Origin: DASVVT01 sp036386415
Lineage (GTDB): Bacteria; Acidobacteriota; Blastocatellia; Pyrinomonadales; Pyrinomonadaceae
NCBI GenBank assembly: GCA_036386415.1
Contig: DASVVT010000019.1
Span: forward strand, 1 to 48,376
Direction of reading: 5' to 3'
Length of the DNA stretch: 48,376 nucleotides
The position numbers and the translations under genes were made by a program. Within the stretch, counting starts at the first letter, position 1. The number at the start of each line of letters is the position of its first letter. The notes below the pieces were generated by a model. That model searched no databases and was not told where the DNA came from. It saw nothing but the letters and a program-made list of their open reading frames with translations. Below are positions 8,386 to 17,075 of the stretch, piece after piece.

Positions 8386-8444
8386 ACCCCTCCTATCGTC
8401 CAGCAATAGGTGACGAGTGTACAGCCCTTCCTATCGAGCGTCAA
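8386..8444 (-). promoter_or_regulatory. Promoter and PadR-type operator of padR-ADOP1
   Basis: On the minus strand TTGACG (8444-8439), N17, TACACT (8421-8416) forms a near-consensus sigma70 promoter. CGATAGGA occurs in the spacer and again just before the start codon, merging into the GGAGGGG ribosome binding site, and an inverted CCTATT lies between. The same order of elements is found upstream of ADOP3 and, more loosely, of padR-ADOP2. Confidence 0.7.
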
Positions 8445-8640
8445 CAGGAAGATGGCTGATGACGTTTGCGGGGAAGGGAAGCCTGCTCTCAGAGAGAGGG
8501 TGGGCGCAGAAGGGGAATCGTCATTTGAGGTCAAAATTTTTATCGGAAAGTAAAAGCCCGGCTGTAACCTGTGAGCGACCGGCGATCCGCAAAGGCCGAT
8601 GCGCCGGTTCGCGAAACTGTTGCGGTTGATTGCGACGCCA

Positions 8641-8967
8641 TTATTTTACCGGAGTCTCCATCATCGAGACCTGCCACGCGATGAAGGCGATAAAAGCCAG
8701 CGCCAGGCAGAGAATAACAAGAACTACGGGCTCAAGCCCGAGCCATTCTGAGGAGGTTTTGTCCTCTTCGACAAAGCCTGCCGGGAGCTTCAAGCTCACT
8801 GTATCAACGCTTATCACGCCGCCGTTATTGGCGCCCTGCCTGGCAACAGCCTGACCCGCCTTCTCTTCAGGTGGGGCCAGGTGATCCGAAAGTTTAGCCG
8901 TATCTTTTTTATCTGCGGCTCCCGTGTAATGCGAGTGTTGGCGGCGCCCGTTCTTCTTTAGAGCCAT
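8641..8967 (-). CDS. Small tail-anchored membrane protein, unknown function
   Basis: The 108-residue product has a basic, hydrophilic N-terminal half (MALKKNGRRQHSHYTG...) with no recognised domain, and one C-terminal transmembrane segment (about residues 79-102, PVVLVILCLALAFIAFIAW). Its ATG lies 10 bases inside the end of the corA gene, so it is translationally coupled to CorA. It closes the cation-transporter run and may be an accessory subunit or regulator; this is inferred from position only. I recognise no family. Confidence 0.7.
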   Translation of the reverse strand: MALKKNGRRQHSHYTGAADKKDTAKLSDHLAPPEEKAGQAVARQGANNGGVISVDTVSLKLPAGFVEEDKTSSEWLGLEPVVLVILCLALAFIAFIAWQVSMMETPVK

Positions 8968-9929
8968 TTAGCTTTCCTCAAATAGAGATAGAGCCCAAAG
9001 CCGACTACGACCATCGAAAGAAGCGCAAAGACGTAGCCGTACTTCCAACCCAGCTCGGGCATGAAATTGAAGTTCATGCCGTAGATTCCGGCGATCAGCG
9101 TCACGCTCATGAGAATGGTCGCAATAGAGGTCAGGCGCTTCATGACCATGTTCATACGATTGCCTGAAACGGAAAGATACGCGTCCATCGTCGAGCCGAG
9201 CATATCGCGAAGCGTATCAATGGTATCCGCCACGCGAATGATGTGATCGAAGACATCTTGAAAGTAGACATGCGTCTCGCGGGCGAAGATCGGCTGCTCG
9301 CGCCTGAGCATCGTGTTGAAAACATCCCTCAGTGGAGTGACCGAGCGACGCAGGAAAAGCAGTTGTTTCTTGATGCGGAAGATGTCTTGAATCGCTTCGG
9401 GTTGGAATTCATTGAAGATCTGATCCTCAAGATCGTCCATCCGTTCGCTCAGGATATCGAGCAGCGGCATATAATCGTCAACAATCGCATCCATTAACAG
9501 GTAAGCGAGCAGTCCAGACCCGTGTTCAGCTCTATCCGTCCATTCTCTCCAGAGACGCCCGGCGGTCTTGATAGCGCGGATCGGGCGGCTGTGGACTGTG
9601 ACAAGGTAATTGGCTCCGAGAAAGATGTTTAGCTCGCGAAGCTCCAGGTGATCCTCCGGGCCGATCAGCTCAGCTTCGTAGAGCACGATGAAGTAGTAGC
9701 CTGAAAATTCCTCAACCTTTGGGCGCTGATGTTCGTTTTGGCAATCTTCAATCGAGAGTGGATGAAAATTGAACTCTTCGGCCAGCTCGACGAAGTCCTG
9801 GCTGGTGGGGTCTGAGACATCTGCCCAGACGATGTTCTGCTTGCCCAGGCAAACTTCGCTGATGTCAGCCGCCGGAAAGTTCTCTGTAAACTTTTTCGAG
9901 ACGCTGTCCAGGCAGATGGTAGTGATCAC
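8958..9929 (-). CDS. corA: CorA-type magnesium/divalent cation transporter
   Basis: The 323-residue protein has the CorA layout: a cytoplasmic alpha/beta domain, a long helix (about 200-265, RVADTIDTLRDMLGSTMDAY), and two C-terminal membrane helices. The selectivity motif YGMNF is present at the end of TM1 (LIAGIYGMNFNFMPE), and the basic tail LYLRKAKWL is typical. CorA proteins are pentameric channels for Mg2+, sometimes Co2+ or Ni2+. The start is GTG 9929, preceded by GGGAGGG. It is 54 bases downstream of the CAX gene and overlaps the next small gene by 10 bases, so a cation-transport operon is likely. Confidence 0.93.
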   Translation of the reverse strand: MITTICLDSVSKKFTENFPAADISEVCLGKQNIVWADVSDPTSQDFVELAEEFNFHPLSIEDCQNEHQRPKVEEFSGYYFIVLYEAELIGPEDHLELRELNIFLGANYLVTVHSRPIRAIKTAGRLWREWTDRAEHGSGLLAYLLMDAIVDDYMPLLDILSERMDDLEDQIFNEFQPEAIQDIFRIKKQLLFLRRSVTPLRDVFNTMLRREQPIFARETHVYFQDVFDHIIRVADTIDTLRDMLGSTMDAYLSVSGNRMNMVMKRLTSIATILMSVTLIAGIYGMNFNFMPELGWKYGYVFALLSMVVVGFGLYLYLRKAKWL

Positions 9930-9983
9930 TGAAAAAACCCTCCCTTACAAGTCCCCGGTCATTGAGCATACAAAGCCTGAGCC

Positions 9984-11237
9984 TTACGGATGAGAAGGCG
10001 TCGCTCCAAAGTGGCGTCCGGCCTCCGGGACGTAGTGTACATCGGGCAGAAAATAGAAGAGGATGGCGAGAATCGCATAGAGCGAAAGCAACTGCACGCC
10101 CTCGATCCAGTTGCTCTCTCCATCGCTGCTGATCTGCTCGACGATGAAGATGGAGACTACCACGGCTACTATCTCCGGCACGGTAAACTCCAGGTCCATG
10201 GGATGTCCGAACAGGTAGGACGAGAAGACGAGCACGGGCGCGACAAACAGAGCTATCTGGAGGCTTGAGCCGAGCGCGATCCCCAGACTGAGATCCATCT
10301 TGTTGCGCATCGCCATCAACACCGCCGACGAATGTTCTGCGGCATTACCGATGATGGCAACGACGATGACACCGACGAACACCTCCGTGAGCCCCAGACT
10401 CTGGCGTGCGCCTTCGACCGCCCCCACTAAAAATTCCGAGATGAGGGCGACGAAAGCGGTGGCGATCAGCAGGACGCCTATTGATTTGCGTATCGACCAT
10501 GGCTCTGCATGTCCTTCGCCGTGTTGCAACTCCTTGCCGACCTCTTCAGCCGCGCCCTGCATCTGTTCGCCGACGAACAGGGCCTTGTGAGTTTTAAGTG
10601 AAAAGACGAGCGTTAAGGCATAGGTCAGCAGAAGCACAATGGCGATGGCAAGCGACAATTGTTGCTCTTTGGCGAGTGTCCAGCCGCCAAACTCGACCGG
10701 AACATGTGCGGCTGCCTGATGGAAGATGGTCGGGATGATGAGTGCGATGGCGGCCAGGCTCAGGGCTGTGGCGGATGTGCTCGCAGCCGTGCGGCTGAAC
10801 TTCTGCACGGGGAATTTCACGCCGCCGCACACAAAAGAGAGCCCCAGCACGAGCAAAACATTGCCGATGATAGAGCCCGTAATCGAAGCCTTGACGACTC
10901 CGGTCAGTCCCTTGTAGAGCGCAAAGAGGGCGATGATGAGTTCGGCAGCATTGCCGAAGGTGGCGTTGAGGAGGCCGCCGATACCCTGTCCCAAATGCTC
11001 TGCCAGGTGCTCTGTGGCGCGTCCCATCCATCCGGCGAGCGGAATAATGGCTAAACCTGAGACGATGAAAAGCGCCGTCGGGTTATGAAAAGCTGGCACG
11101 AAGCGCAAAAGAATCGCGATGGGAACGAAAATTAAGAGCCAGTCGATTGACGGCCTTAAGCTCCAGCCGGAAGAGGCCTTGGAAGGCGCAGATTCGGTGG
11201 AAGTAGTATGCGTCTGCTTGGTTGGGCTTGGCGGCAT
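9984..11237 (-). CDS. Ca2+/H+ antiporter, CAX family
   Basis: The 417-residue membrane protein has about eleven hydrophobic helices and both CAX alpha-repeat signatures: LNATFGNAAELIIALFAL in the first half and IIGNAAEHSSAVLMAMRNK in the second. The glutamates in GNAAE are the cation-binding residues in this family. The first 25 residues are hydrophilic and Ser/Thr rich. It exchanges cytoplasmic Ca2+ or other divalent ions for protons across the inner membrane. It sits between the Nramp-like gene and corA on the same strand. There is no strong Shine-Dalgarno before the ATG. Confidence 0.92.
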   Translation of the reverse strand: MPPSPTKQTHTTSTESAPSKASSGWSLRPSIDWLLIFVPIAILLRFVPAFHNPTALFIVSGLAIIPLAGWMGRATEHLAEHLGQGIGGLLNATFGNAAELIIALFALYKGLTGVVKASITGSIIGNVLLVLGLSFVCGGVKFPVQKFSRTAASTSATALSLAAIALIIPTIFHQAAAHVPVEFGGWTLAKEQQLSLAIAIVLLLTYALTLVFSLKTHKALFVGEQMQGAAEEVGKELQHGEGHAEPWSIRKSIGVLLIATAFVALISEFLVGAVEGARQSLGLTEVFVGVIVVAIIGNAAEHSSAVLMAMRNKMDLSLGIALGSSLQIALFVAPVLVFSSYLFGHPMDLEFTVPEIVAVVVSIFIVEQISSDGESNWIEGVQLLSLYAILAILFYFLPDVHYVPEAGRHFGATPSHP

Positions 11238-11435
11238 AAGATGTATTTACCACATCTCAGAAATCGTGTGAAAACATAAAATGAGCGACAGCGCAAGCGA
11301 TTCCTCCGTAGGCAGAGTAGATTCGCTCTGATACGGTTCGCACATTTCGTCCACACTCTGTATGTTATCGCTCGCTGAAAGATGCGATGAACGGAACCGG
11401 CTGCCGCAATTTTCAACCGAGTGTATGGTAAGTAA

Positions 11436-11540
11436 AACCCACCGCAGAGGCACGAGTGAGCAGAGAGCAGGCGCAGAGGCTGGAATGGCTCATTCTCTGT
11501 GGGTGCTTCGTGTCCTGCTGTATCTTTGTGCGGTGAACGT
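11436..11540. repeat. Palindromic intergenic repeat (CACCGCAGAGGC... type)
   Basis: The left arm starts ACCCACCGCAGAGGCACGAG and the right arm ends CTTTGTGCGGTGAACGT, which is complementary at the tips (CACCGCA/TGCGGTG) and partly within. The 105-base element lies in the 349-base gap between the Nramp-like stop and the CAX start. The rest of that gap (11238-11435) shows no ORF or clear promoter. Confidence 0.6.
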
Positions 11541-11586
11541 CCTTCCCGCACATTCGTTTGCAATCCACTCTATAAGATGCTTTCAA

Positions 11587-12960
11587 TCAACGTCCCCAGG
11601 TCAGAACCATGCCAATGGTGGCGGCGAACATCACGACGGCGGCGACCCATCCAATAACATTCGTGAACCTGCTATTGACACGCTTGCCCATCACACGCTT
11701 GTTGTTTGAGACGAGCATGATGACGACGAGCAGCGGCGGGGCGAGCACGCCGTTGATCACTGCCGTCCAGAAGAGCGCGCTGATCGGGTTGATGCCCATG
11801 AAGTTGATGAGCATCCCGAGCAGCGTCGAGATGGCGATGATCGCGTAGAACTGTTTGGCCTGTTTAGGCTTCTCGTCAAGACCGTATTTCCATCCGAAGG
11901 TCTCTGCGATGGCGTAAGCGGCGGAGCCCGTCAGCACCGGCACGGCCAGGAAGCCGGACCCGATCAAGCCGAGCGCAAAAAGAATGGTGGCCGCATTGCC
12001 CGCGAACGGGCGCAGAGCCTGCGCGGCATCTGTCGCAGACTGAACATCTGTTTTACCAGAAGCGTGCAGCGTCGCGGCTGCGGATAGAATGACGAAGTAA
12101 AAGACGACGTTGCTGAAGAGCATCCCTGTGATCGTGTCCAGCCGTTCGTATCTCAGTTCAGTGTTGGTCACGCCTTTGCGCTCTGCAAGGCGTGTTCGCC
12201 CCATGTTGACTTCTTCTTCAACCTCTTCACTGGCTTGCCAGAAGAAGAGATATGGGGAGATGGTCGTTCCCAGGATAGCCACCAGCGTGGTCAGATATTG
12301 ATTGTCGAAACGCAGGGGCGGAATAAACGTTGCTCTCAAAACCTCGCCCCAGTGAGGTTTGGCCAGGAACGCAGCCGCAATGTAAGTGAACAAAGTCAGC
12401 GTCAGCCATTTGAAAATCGTCGTGATCAATCTGTATGAGCCTAAGACTTGGAGCGCCAGGATCATCAGGGCAATGGGGATGACCATGGCAAAGATCGGGA
12501 CGGGCAGGAAAATATTGATGGCGGCGGCAATCGCGCCGATGTCCGTTCCGGCGTTGATGGTATTAGCGATGAAGAGGCAGAGGACTGCCGGGTAGAGCAG
12601 CTTGCGTGAGTAGTAATGCCGCAGCACTCCGGCCAACCCACGTCCACTGACCATGCCGATCTTCCCGCAGATGTATTGCACCACAGCCATCAAGGGCAGG
12701 GTGATAATCGCCGTCCAGAGCGTGGTGAAGCCAAGAGAAGCGCCTGCGGTCGAGTAAGTACCAATGCCTGAAGGATCGTCGTCGGCGGCTCCTGTGATGA
12801 GTCCAGGGCCGAGCATCTTGAAGAAGCGCTTGAGCATATTTGACTCATGCTTGATGTCTGTCTCCTGAGCAGCCGACCTGCCGGCTGTCCCGGCATGCCG
12901 ATTCGTCGGAGCATCACTGTCCTCCTTGTCGTCAGCCTCTCTCACTCTCCGTTTATCCAT
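11587..12960 (-). CDS. Nramp-family divalent metal transporter with non-canonical motifs
   Basis: I use ATG 12960, which has GGAG six bases upstream, giving 457 residues; the open frame runs 100 codons further with no better start. A charged N-terminal tail (about 40 residues) precedes the first helix LGPGLITGAADDDPSGIGTY. About eleven membrane helices follow. In canonical Nramp proteins TM1 carries DPGN and TM6 MPH; here the equivalents are DPSG and SPYLFFWQASE, so metal preference may differ from Mn2+/Fe2+. An acidic cytoplasmic loop (SEEVEEEVNMGR) follows TM6. It leads a same-strand run with CAX and CorA, arguing for a divalent-cation homeostasis module. Confidence 0.85.
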   Translation of the reverse strand: MDKRRVREADDKEDSDAPTNRHAGTAGRSAAQETDIKHESNMLKRFFKMLGPGLITGAADDDPSGIGTYSTAGASLGFTTLWTAIITLPLMAVVQYICGKIGMVSGRGLAGVLRHYYSRKLLYPAVLCLFIANTINAGTDIGAIAAAINIFLPVPIFAMVIPIALMILALQVLGSYRLITTIFKWLTLTLFTYIAAAFLAKPHWGEVLRATFIPPLRFDNQYLTTLVAILGTTISPYLFFWQASEEVEEEVNMGRTRLAERKGVTNTELRYERLDTITGMLFSNVVFYFVILSAAATLHASGKTDVQSATDAAQALRPFAGNAATILFALGLIGSGFLAVPVLTGSAAYAIAETFGWKYGLDEKPKQAKQFYAIIAISTLLGMLINFMGINPISALFWTAVINGVLAPPLLVVIMLVSNNKRVMGKRVNSRFTNVIGWVAAVVMFAATIGMVLTWGR

Positions 12961-13749
12961 TTCATTCTCCAATGGGTGGCAAGGTTCAGTCTGAAATTTC
13001 TGCGGCCTGATCTTCTGCAACTGTATGTTGCGCCTCGGAAAATTAAAGGGAGGCTGAAGAGGGACACATTTTAACATGCGGAGAAATTGGTTTGATGAGG
13101 CAGGTGATAGGCGTGCTCTATCTGCGGGTGGGCAAGTCGGACGAAGCCGAATATGAATTGCAGATGTTGGCGAGGGCTTGACCGCTATGTTGCCAGCCTC
13201 GACGGTGCTCAGCTCTAGAGTATTGTCCCTCAGCGTGTGCATGCGTTCGCTTACGTGCATCCGTGTTCACCGAGGCGCGCGTCCGATAATCTAAGCAGAT
13301 TCAGGCTCTCCCAACTTCTGATGATACAAGATAAGCCCCTGTCAGGTTCACATGCATGCTCGACATTTTAATGTAAATCTTCAGATCGTTTACGGAAGTT
13401 TCTCACAGCTTTTACTGAAATCGGGAAGGGAATGGGTAAAATATAGGGGTTTTTACAAAAAATGGGTGGACCAACGGAAGGCTCACGCGCTCGGATGTTT
13501 ATTTGATAATCCACCTTCATTCATGAAGGATGTGTTCACGGTTTGTCAAATAGGACACTCCAATTTTATGGAGTATCTTGTAGGCTATTGACGGGGTTTG
13601 ATTTGGCGCTTGGATGGAATGAATATAGCTCATTATCGCCAAGTCCGATAACGGTTGTGTAATCAGGGTCTCCCGCACATTTGATGACGCTGAATTAGAC
13701 CCCTCGGTTCGCCTACACCAACCAAAGATTTCCTGTCCAAGCTTTCCTC
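12961..13749. other. Long intergenic region between Nramp-like gene and padR-ADOP2
   Basis: Nearly 800 bases without a supported gene. The first 300 are an open extension of the Nramp frame that lacks transporter features. A 79-codon ATG frame at 13352-13591 has no ribosome binding site and no recognisable fold. The region around 13370-13610 is clearly AT-richer than its neighbours. No repeat, RNA or mobile element was recognised. Confidence 0.4.
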
Positions 13750-13803
13750 TTGTAATCCCATAGGAAACGCGATATGCTCCTATAGCTTTCCCATAGGAGG
13801 AGT
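13750..13803 (+). promoter_or_regulatory. Promoter and PadR-type operator of padR-ADOP2
   Basis: TTGTAA (13750-13755), N17, TATGCT (13773-13778) is a plausible sigma70 promoter. CCATAGGA lies in the spacer (13759-13766) and again at 13791-13798, overlapping the AGGAGG ribosome binding site, with an inverted TCCTATAG between them at 13778-13785. This matches the arrangement upstream of ADOP1 and ADOP3. Confidence 0.65.
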
Positions 13804-14148
13804 ATGAGCGACACGTCCGACGTCTGGCGGGGCACCCTCGCCATCATGGTGCTGAAGACCCTGGAGGTCATGGGCCCGCTGCACGGCTACGGGCTCGCCC
13901 GCCGCATTGAGCAGATCAGCGGCGATCTCCTCTCCATCAACTACGGCACACTCTATCCGGCCCTGCTCAAACTCGAGCAGGAGGGTTACGTTAATGCTGA
14001 GTGGGGGGCGTCGGAGAACAATCGCAGGGCCAAGTTCTACCGGCTCACGCGGGCCGGCAGGCGGAAGTTGGAGAAGGAGACGCGTGAGTGGGAGCAGACG
14101 ACCGCTATACTTGGCCGCTTCCTCTCGCCAGTGGAGAGAAACACATGA
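13804..14148 (+). CDS. PadR-family transcriptional regulator (ADOP2-linked)
   Basis: The 114-residue protein has the PadR winged helix: VWRGTLAIMVLKTLEVMG, LHGYGLARRIEQIS, then GTLYPALLKLEQEGYVNAEW and the wing ENNRRAKFYRLTRAG. An AGGAGG ribosome binding site lies just before ATG 13804. The stop overlaps the ADOP2 start in an ATGA (14145-14148), so the regulator and permease are translationally coupled. It is probably a repressor acting on the ATAGG boxes immediately upstream; the ligand is unknown. Confidence 0.95.
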   Translation: MSDTSDVWRGTLAIMVLKTLEVMGPLHGYGLARRIEQISGDLLSINYGTLYPALLKLEQEGYVNAEWGASENNRRAKFYRLTRAGRRKLEKETREWEQTTAILGRFLSPVERNT

Positions 14149-16946
14149 TTCTAAGACGGCTGCGCGCCTGGGTTGTGCGCCTGGGCGGCTTATTCGACAA
14201 GGAGAGGCGCGAGAGGGAACTGGCCGAGGAGTTGGAGTCTCACCGCCAGATGCAGGTGGAAGATAACCTGCGCTCGGGCATGACACCGGAGGAGGCTCGC
14301 AGGCAGGCGGCCATTAAGCTGGGCGGGGTTGAGGTGGCTAAAGAGGAGTACCGCGACCGGCGTGGTGTCCCGGCCATCGAGGATTTTATACGTGACCTCC
14401 GGTATGCACTGCGAATGCTTCGACGCAGCCCCGGCTTTACGGCGGTGGCTGTGCTGTCGCTGGCCTTAGGCATCGGCGCGAACACGGCGCTATTCAGCGT
14501 AGTGGACACGGTGTTATTAAAGAAGCTGCCGGTCAAAGAGCCTGACCGGCTGGTGCTCTTCATGTGGGCGACCGGCCCGAACTTCAGCCCCGGCGCTCAC
14601 TACGGGAATATGACCCGCGACGAGTCGGGGCGGCTCGTCAGGTCCTCCTTCGCTTATCAAACTTACGCCCGCTTTCGCGAACAGCCGGGGCCGCTCTCCG
14701 ACGTCTTCGCTTTCAGCAATATGCCGTTGAACGTGAACGCCGACGGGCGCGCCGATGTCGCCAATGGGCAAGTGGTCTCTGGCAACTACTATACGGCGCT
14801 GGGAGTACCGGCTCTCGTCGGTCGGACGATCACGGACGAGGATGACCACGCGGCGGCACCGCCAGTCGCCGTGCTCAGCTACCTGTACTGGCAGAGGCGA
14901 TTCAGCGGTGACCCCCAGGTCGTAGGCCGACAGATCAATCTCAACAACGTCGCGTTTACGGTCGTCGGCATTACACCACGGGGCTTCGACGGGACTATGC
15001 AGGTTGGCAGCTCGCCGGACGTTTCCATTCCTATCGCGTGGGAGCCGCAAGTCCACGGCGAGCGCTCGCGGATGACGGGCGCGGGCATGTGGTGGCTGCG
15101 TTTGATGGGGAGGCTGAAACCGGGGGCGACGACGGAACAAGCGCACGCGAACCTCGAACTCATCTTTCAACAGTCCGCGCTCGATCAACGGGAGGCGCGT
15201 GTGGCCCAAGGGGAGAGTACGCTCCAGCCGCTCGGCCCCGAGGACTACCCGCACCTTATCGCTTACCCGGGAAGCCAGGGCGAGACGAGCAGGCGGCAGT
15301 ACTATCAAAAGCCACTCTACATTTTGTTGGGTGTAGTCGGCCTCGTGCTCCTGATCGCGTGCGCCAACGTCGCCAACCTTTTGCTCGCGCGCTCCGCGGC
15401 ACGCGAGAAAGAGATCGCCGTGCGGCTCGCGATCGGCGCTGGACGCCGGCGTTTGATCCGTCAACTGCTAACCGAGAGTTTACTCCTTGCCAGCTTGGGC
15501 GGTGCGCTCGGCGTGCTGCTCGCTTTCTGGATCAAGGACGGGTTGCTTGCGGTCAGCGAGTGGGGCGGCGCGCAAATGGCCGCGCTCGAGCCGCGGCTAG
15601 ACCTGCGTGTGCTCTTATTCACGCTGGCGCTTTCGCTGCTGACTGGACTCCTCTTCGGTATGGTTCCGGCGTGGCGCACGACGCGGGTGGACCTCGCGCC
15701 ATCACTCAAGGACGGCGCGAGGTCTTCGGGCACAGCCTCACGTTCGCTCTTCACGAAAGCGCTGGTCACGGCGCAGGTGGCGATCTCTTTGCTGCTCATG
15801 GTAGGCGCGGGGCTGTTCGTTCGCACACTCATCAACTTGCAAAGGGTCGAGCTTGGCTTTGACGAGCGTAACCTTCTGATCTTCACAATCGAGCCGGGCC
15901 TGATCGGTTACACGGGCGAGCGGCTCGTGAACCTTTACCAGCAGATGTCCGAGCGCGTCGAGGGCGTGGCCGGCGTGCGCTCGGTCACGTTCTCGGCTGA
16001 GCCGCTGCTCGCGCAGAGCGAGACCGACCGCGGCCTTTATTTGCCGGGCGCGCCCGTCTCGCCGGAGGGCAAGGCAAAATCGAGCGGCGACGTTTACATC
16101 CATCAAGTACGAGAGAACTTTCTCAAGACGATGGGCATCCCCCTTCTCGCCGGACGCGACCTTACACCTCAGGACGACTCCCACGCACCCAAGGTCGCCG
16201 TAGTCAATCAGACCTTCGCACGCCGCTATTTCAACGGGGAGAACCCCGTAGGCAAGCGGTTCAGTTTGGACGATAGCCCGACGAGCGCTGGCGACGTCGA
16301 GATCGTGGGCCTCGCGGGCGACGCGAAGTATACTAGCCAGCGCGACGAGTTTCCGCCGACGGCCTACCTACCGTGGTCGCAGGAGTCGAACTCACTCCGC
16401 ACGGCAACCTTCGAGGTGCGCACCGAAGGCGACCCAGTTTCTTACGTCGCCGCCGTCCGACAGGCGGTGAGTGAGATTGATTCGGGCCTGCCGCTCAAAG
16501 ATGTCAAGACGCAGGTCGAGCAGGCCGACGAGACGCTCTCATTGGAGCGTCTGTTCGCGAAGCTGCTGGGTCTCTTCGGGCTGCTGGCGCAGACGCTCGC
16601 CGCAGTCGGATTGTACAGCGTGCTGGCATGGTCGGTGGCGCAACGCACGCGCGAGATAGGCATCCGCGTGGCGCTCGGCGCTGGGCGTGGCGATGTGCTG
16701 ATGATGGTGCTGAGGCAGGGGATGGCGCTGACGCTTCTCGGCATCGCCGCGGGGCTTGCTGGCGCTTACGCGCTAACGAAATATCTGGCGAGCCTGTCGG
16801 AAATGATGTACGGCGTTTCTGCGACCGATCCGCTGACGTTCGGCCTGACCGCGCTGTTACTGACGCTGGTCGCCCTCGTGGCCTGTTACATCCCTGCGCG
16901 CCGTGCGACGCGCGTAGACCCGTTAGTCGCCCTGAGGTACGAATAG
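14145..16946 (+). CDS. ADOP-type MacB/FtsX permease (ADOP2)
   Basis: Start ATG 14145 overlaps the padR stop (ATGA) and gives 933 residues. The order is: cytoplasmic ADOP N-terminal domain (KERRERELAEELESHRQMQV, MTPEEARRQAAIKLGG), TM1 (VAVLSLALGIGANTALFSVV), a MacB-like periplasmic domain of about 280 residues, and an FtsX block (EKEIAVRLAIGAGRRRLIRQ). A second periplasmic domain follows, then a second FtsX block (TREIGIRVALGAGRGDVLMM) ending YIPARRATRVDPLVALRYE. No ATPase is adjacent. The first periplasmic domain is longer than in ADOP1 and has an insertion around YPGSQGETSRRQYY. It is convergent with ADOP3. Confidence 0.93.
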   Translation: MILRRLRAWVVRLGGLFDKERRERELAEELESHRQMQVEDNLRSGMTPEEARRQAAIKLGGVEVAKEEYRDRRGVPAIEDFIRDLRYALRMLRRSPGFTAVAVLSLALGIGANTALFSVVDTVLLKKLPVKEPDRLVLFMWATGPNFSPGAHYGNMTRDESGRLVRSSFAYQTYARFREQPGPLSDVFAFSNMPLNVNADGRADVANGQVVSGNYYTALGVPALVGRTITDEDDHAAAPPVAVLSYLYWQRRFSGDPQVVGRQINLNNVAFTVVGITPRGFDGTMQVGSSPDVSIPIAWEPQVHGERSRMTGAGMWWLRLMGRLKPGATTEQAHANLELIFQQSALDQREARVAQGESTLQPLGPEDYPHLIAYPGSQGETSRRQYYQKPLYILLGVVGLVLLIACANVANLLLARSAAREKEIAVRLAIGAGRRRLIRQLLTESLLLASLGGALGVLLAFWIKDGLLAVSEWGGAQMAALEPRLDLRVLLFTLALSLLTGLLFGMVPAWRTTRVDLAPSLKDGARSSGTASRSLFTKALVTAQVAISLLLMVGAGLFVRTLINLQRVELGFDERNLLIFTIEPGLIGYTGERLVNLYQQMSERVEGVAGVRSVTFSAEPLLAQSETDRGLYLPGAPVSPEGKAKSSGDVYIHQVRENFLKTMGIPLLAGRDLTPQDDSHAPKVAVVNQTFARRYFNGENPVGKRFSLDDSPTSAGDVEIVGLAGDAKYTSQRDEFPPTAYLPWSQESNSLRTATFEVRTEGDPVSYVAAVRQAVSEIDSGLPLKDVKTQVEQADETLSLERLFAKLLGLFGLLAQTLAAVGLYSVLAWSVAQRTREIGIRVALGAGRGDVLMMVLRQGMALTLLGIAAGLAGAYALTKYLASLSEMMYGVSATDPLTFGLTALLLTLVALVACYIPARRATRVDPLVALRYE

Positions 16947-17075
16947 AGAGGCTGCTCAATGGAGGGTCGCAAGTATGATTTTAGATTTGAAGTGGCGAAT
17001 CTGCACATGACTGTATAGCCATTTGACGAGCGCGCCAAACCGCAATTTCAGAGACAAGGCGAATCTAAGATCTAT

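Noticed and set aside
13352..13591. 79-codon ORF in the long intergenic region
   Set aside because: No ribosome binding site, no recognised fold, and it sits in an AT-rich non-coding stretch.
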